Shown piece after piece: positions 5,111-6,809 of a stretch of 6,809 nucleotides of DNA. The translations under genes were made by a program, and so were the position numbers. The stretch spans positions 1 through 6,809 of the forward strand of contig JAGXLJ010000065.1 of NCBI GenBank assembly GCA_018334775.1, given 5' to 3'. This DNA is from Halodesulfurarchaeum sp. GTDB lineage: Archaea; Halobacteriota; Halobacteria; Halobacteriales; Halobacteriaceae. The notes under the pieces are model-generated. The model was not told the DNA's origin. It saw only the letters and a list, made by a program, of their open reading frames with translations, and did not search any database. Position 1 is the first letter of the stretch. Each line of letters begins with the position of its first letter.

Positions 5111-6238
5111 GTGGATAACGAGTTATTTGTGTCGCCCTCCACAGCTGATCAGGAGGTCTCCCCCCATTCCGTAACAGCGATCGCGAAAGATCTGGTAGAG
5201 GCGGTCGGTCCTGGCGGATATTGGCTGGTCCTCGGGGCCGGTGTCGCACTCATGTTTGGATCCGAACTCGTCTTGTTCCTCTATGGCAGTCCGATTGCGA
5301 TTATTCAATTCCTCGAACTCGTATTGCCGATGGCTGTCGGAATTGGCCTGGTCTGGTATGGCTTTCAACTTCGAGATCACGAGTTTTCCTCCTGGCAAAT
5401 TGCCGTCCTTGGACTTGCCGTGCTCTTTGGAATGGGGCTGTTCGTCGTCTTGGCGGCATACATGAGTGTGTTGCTCAGACTTGAACACAGTGTTCCCCAC
5501 GAGTCGATCTATTTGCTCCTCAATGCAATGGCTCTGGGGGCAGCCCTCAACTTCGTCTACGCGTATCAATACATCAAGGTCAAGTCCAGAGCGAAGCACC
5601 TCGAAAACCGCGTCGATCGGCTGGTGACGATCCTTTCACGGGCCTCCCACGACCTCAAAAACCCGCTCAACGTTGCGCAGGGGTATGCCGAGCTATTGGA
5701 AGACGAACGTGATGATTCCGACCGCGTCGCTCCTTTACAGGACGCCCTGGCTCGGATTCATTCGTTGATCGACGAACTCGTGGTGTTTGCCCACTCGAAC
5801 CACTCCACGGAGCGCCGTGAATCCATGTCACTCGAATCTGTCACCACGGATTCCTGGGCGATGGTCGAAACGAATGCAGGCGTTCTCACAATCGAATCGG
5901 ACTGTCGTTTCGCGGCCGATCCGGACCGGGTCCAACACCTCTTTGAGAACCTCTTTCGCAACGCGAGTGAACACGGTGACCCGGAGCCGACAGTCACTGT
6001 CGGCGAACTCGAATCGGGAGACGGATTTTACGTTTCCGACGACGGGCCCGGTATTCCCAAATCTGACCGCGAAGCTGTGTTTGAAGCGGGGTATACCACG
6101 GCCGCGGACGGGACTGGATTGGGACTGAACATCGTCGCGGAGATCTGTGAGGTCCACGACTGGTCGATCGCAGTAGAGGAAAGTTCCAGTGGTGGCACCC
6201 GATTTGAAATCACTGGAACCACCAACAAGGCGGCCTGA
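5111..6238 (+). CDS. Orphan membrane-anchored sensor histidine kinase
   Basis: This protein autophosphorylates on histidine and should pass phosphate to a response regulator not encoded in this window. It has 375 residues from the GTG at 5111, or 369 from GTG 5129. Four hydrophobic segments lie at about 36-58, 61-84, 94-122 and 131-152, joined by very short loops, so sensing is likely within or at the membrane; no PAS or large extracellular domain is present. A linker helix (153-172) leads to the H box SHDLKNPLNVAQGYAELL with His180. The ATPase domain has an N box (FENLFRNASEHG, Asn284), a G1 box (SDDGPGIP, 309-316), an F box with Phe324 and a G2 box (DGTGLGL, 333-339), then GGTRFEI near the end. 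All catalytic motifs are intact, so it should be active. The gene stands alone after a tRNA and converges with the RDD gene. The ligand is unknown. Confidence 0.95.
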   Translation: MDNELFVSPSTADQEVSPHSVTAIAKDLVEAVGPGGYWLVLGAGVALMFGSELVLFLYGSPIAIIQFLELVLPMAVGIGLVWYGFQLRDHEFSSWQIAVLGLAVLFGMGLFVVLAAYMSVLLRLEHSVPHESIYLLLNAMALGAALNFVYAYQYIKVKSRAKHLENRVDRLVTILSRASHDLKNPLNVAQGYAELLEDERDDSDRVAPLQDALARIHSLIDELVVFAHSNHSTERRESMSLESVTTDSWAMVETNAGVLTIESDCRFAADPDRVQHLFENLFRNASEHGDPEPTVTVGELESGDGFYVSDDGPGIPKSDREAVFEAGYTTAADGTGLGLNIVAEICEVHDWSIAVEESSSGGTRFEITGTTNKAA

Positions 6239-6264
6239 AAGTTCGAGGACCTCGGTTAGAATTA

Positions 6265-6285
6265 CCGTTCGGGCCGGCCGAACGG
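6265..6285. terminator. Hairpin between convergent kinase and RDD genes
   Basis: A perfect 8-bp inverted repeat, CCGTTCGG and CCGAACGG, flanks a 5-base loop (GCCGG). It sits 26 bases after the kinase stop and 13 bases beyond the RDD stop. It could mark a bidirectional transcript end or protect mRNA 3' ends. No T tract adjoins it on either strand, so intrinsic termination is unproven. Confidence 0.35.
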
Positions 6286-6298
6286 CCGACTGACACAC

Positions 6299-6727
6299 TC
6301 AGGAACTCGTTTTCATCACGACGGTGTTGCCCAGCATGTCACCGAGCCGCTGGTTGTCCTCGGAGATGAGGATGAGGATGATACCGATGATATATAATGT
6401 CGGCAGCGTATCGATGATTCTGAGGATGTTCCGGATGGCGGACGCCGTCATGGTATTCCGGCTCCCATCTGATTTCACGACCACGATACCCATCGCCCGT
6501 TTTCCGATCGTCTGGCCATAGGCCCCTTCCAAATAGATGAAGTAAAGAATCGCACCGAAGCCATACAGAACCCCTCCCAGACTTGCGAGTCTCGGGCTGA
6601 TCGCGGTAAAGATGCCAATGATGGCAATGGCGATTGCCCCGAGGACGAGCCCATCGATCAGAAACGCGATGATTCGAGCTATGAACGTTTCCGTTTGCGT
6701 TCCGTGCTGCGGATTTGGTCTCTCCAT
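6299..6727 (-). CDS. RDD family integral membrane protein
   Basis: This predicts a 142-residue protein, the usual size for a single-domain RDD protein. The family is named after conserved Arg and Asp residues within membrane helices. Here Arg18 and Asp25 sit in the first helix (FIARIIAFLIDGLVLG), followed by a second helix at about 49-67. The family motif GQTIGKRAMGIVVVKSDG spans 71-88. Then comes an amphipathic stretch with Arg99, Arg103 and Asp106, a third helix at 108-122, and the closing DNQRLGDMLGNTVV motif. Function is generally unknown; some bacterial members have been linked to ion or proton transport, which cannot be assumed here. The ATG at 6727 is supported by a strong box A 27 bases upstream. 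It converges with the kinase gene, which gives no clear functional link. Confidence 0.93.
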   Translation of the reverse strand: MERPNPQHGTQTETFIARIIAFLIDGLVLGAIAIAIIGIFTAISPRLASLGGVLYGFGAILYFIYLEGAYGQTIGKRAMGIVVVKSDGSRNTMTASAIRNILRIIDTLPTLYIIGIILILISEDNQRLGDMLGNTVVMKTSS

Positions 6728-6750
6728 GTGGCGAAATGCTCATGCAATCC

Positions 6751-6758
6751 TATTTAAA
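6751..6758 (-). promoter_or_regulatory. Box A promoter for the RDD gene
   Basis: On the minus strand this reads TTTAAATA, the best TATA-like element in the window. Its centre is about 27 bases upstream of the ATG at 6727, which predicts a leaderless mRNA; no Shine-Dalgarno sequence is visible in between. Confidence 0.55.
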
Positions 6759-6809
6759 CCAAGGGGCCGATTCGGGTAAGGGCGAGTAAAGCAATTAAAA
6801 GCCACAATA

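Noticed and set aside
6759..6809. A divergent promoter at the right edge (AATTAAAAG near 6792)
   Set aside because: The stretch is AT-rich and could be a box A, but no gene start is within the window, so it cannot be assigned.

Overview
The window looks like chromosomal DNA from a haloarchaeon (class Halobacteria). The evidence is GC-rich coding sequence with strong G/C preference at third codon positions, acidic proteins rich in Asp and Glu, AT-rich archaeal box A promoters, and an elongator tRNA-Met carrying a bulge-helix-bulge intron. No transposase, integrase, CRISPR array or rRNA is visible. The only mobile element is an intein.

Layout. Bases 1-3424 (+) hold the 3' part of a class II (adenosylcobalamin-dependent) ribonucleotide reductase gene, nrdJ. 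Its N-terminal portion lies upstream of the window. The gene is interrupted in frame by a 372-residue intein (494-1609) with a LAGLIDADG homing endonuclease domain. The intein sits immediately before the cysteine expected to carry the catalytic thiyl radical, so no active reductase can form until the intein has spliced itself out. At 3462-3821 (+) is a small winged-helix/zinc-site protein. It converges, with only 7 bases between stop codons, on a minus-strand gene (3829-4731) for a protein with two apparent PH-like repeats, an acidic linker and a C-terminal coiled coil.

An intron-containing tRNA-Met(CAU) gene follows at 4825-4963 (+). After an AT-rich spacer comes an orphan membrane histidine kinase at 5111-6238 (+). 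It converges on a minus-strand RDD-family membrane protein gene (6299-6727), with a perfect 8-bp-stem hairpin between the two stop codons.

How the genes relate. The window is a string of mostly single-gene units, not one pathway. nrdJ supplies deoxyribonucleotides. The tRNA serves translation of internal methionines. The kinase senses or relays an unknown membrane-associated signal and has no response regulator beside it. The other three genes are conserved-type proteins of unknown role. Several start codons lie about 26 bases from an AT-rich box A, which suggests leaderless mRNAs.

The most notable points are the intein placed on the radical cysteine, the intein's cysteines being confined to its splice site, and the clean bulge-helix-bulge in the tRNA. 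I found no convincing new multi-gene system.
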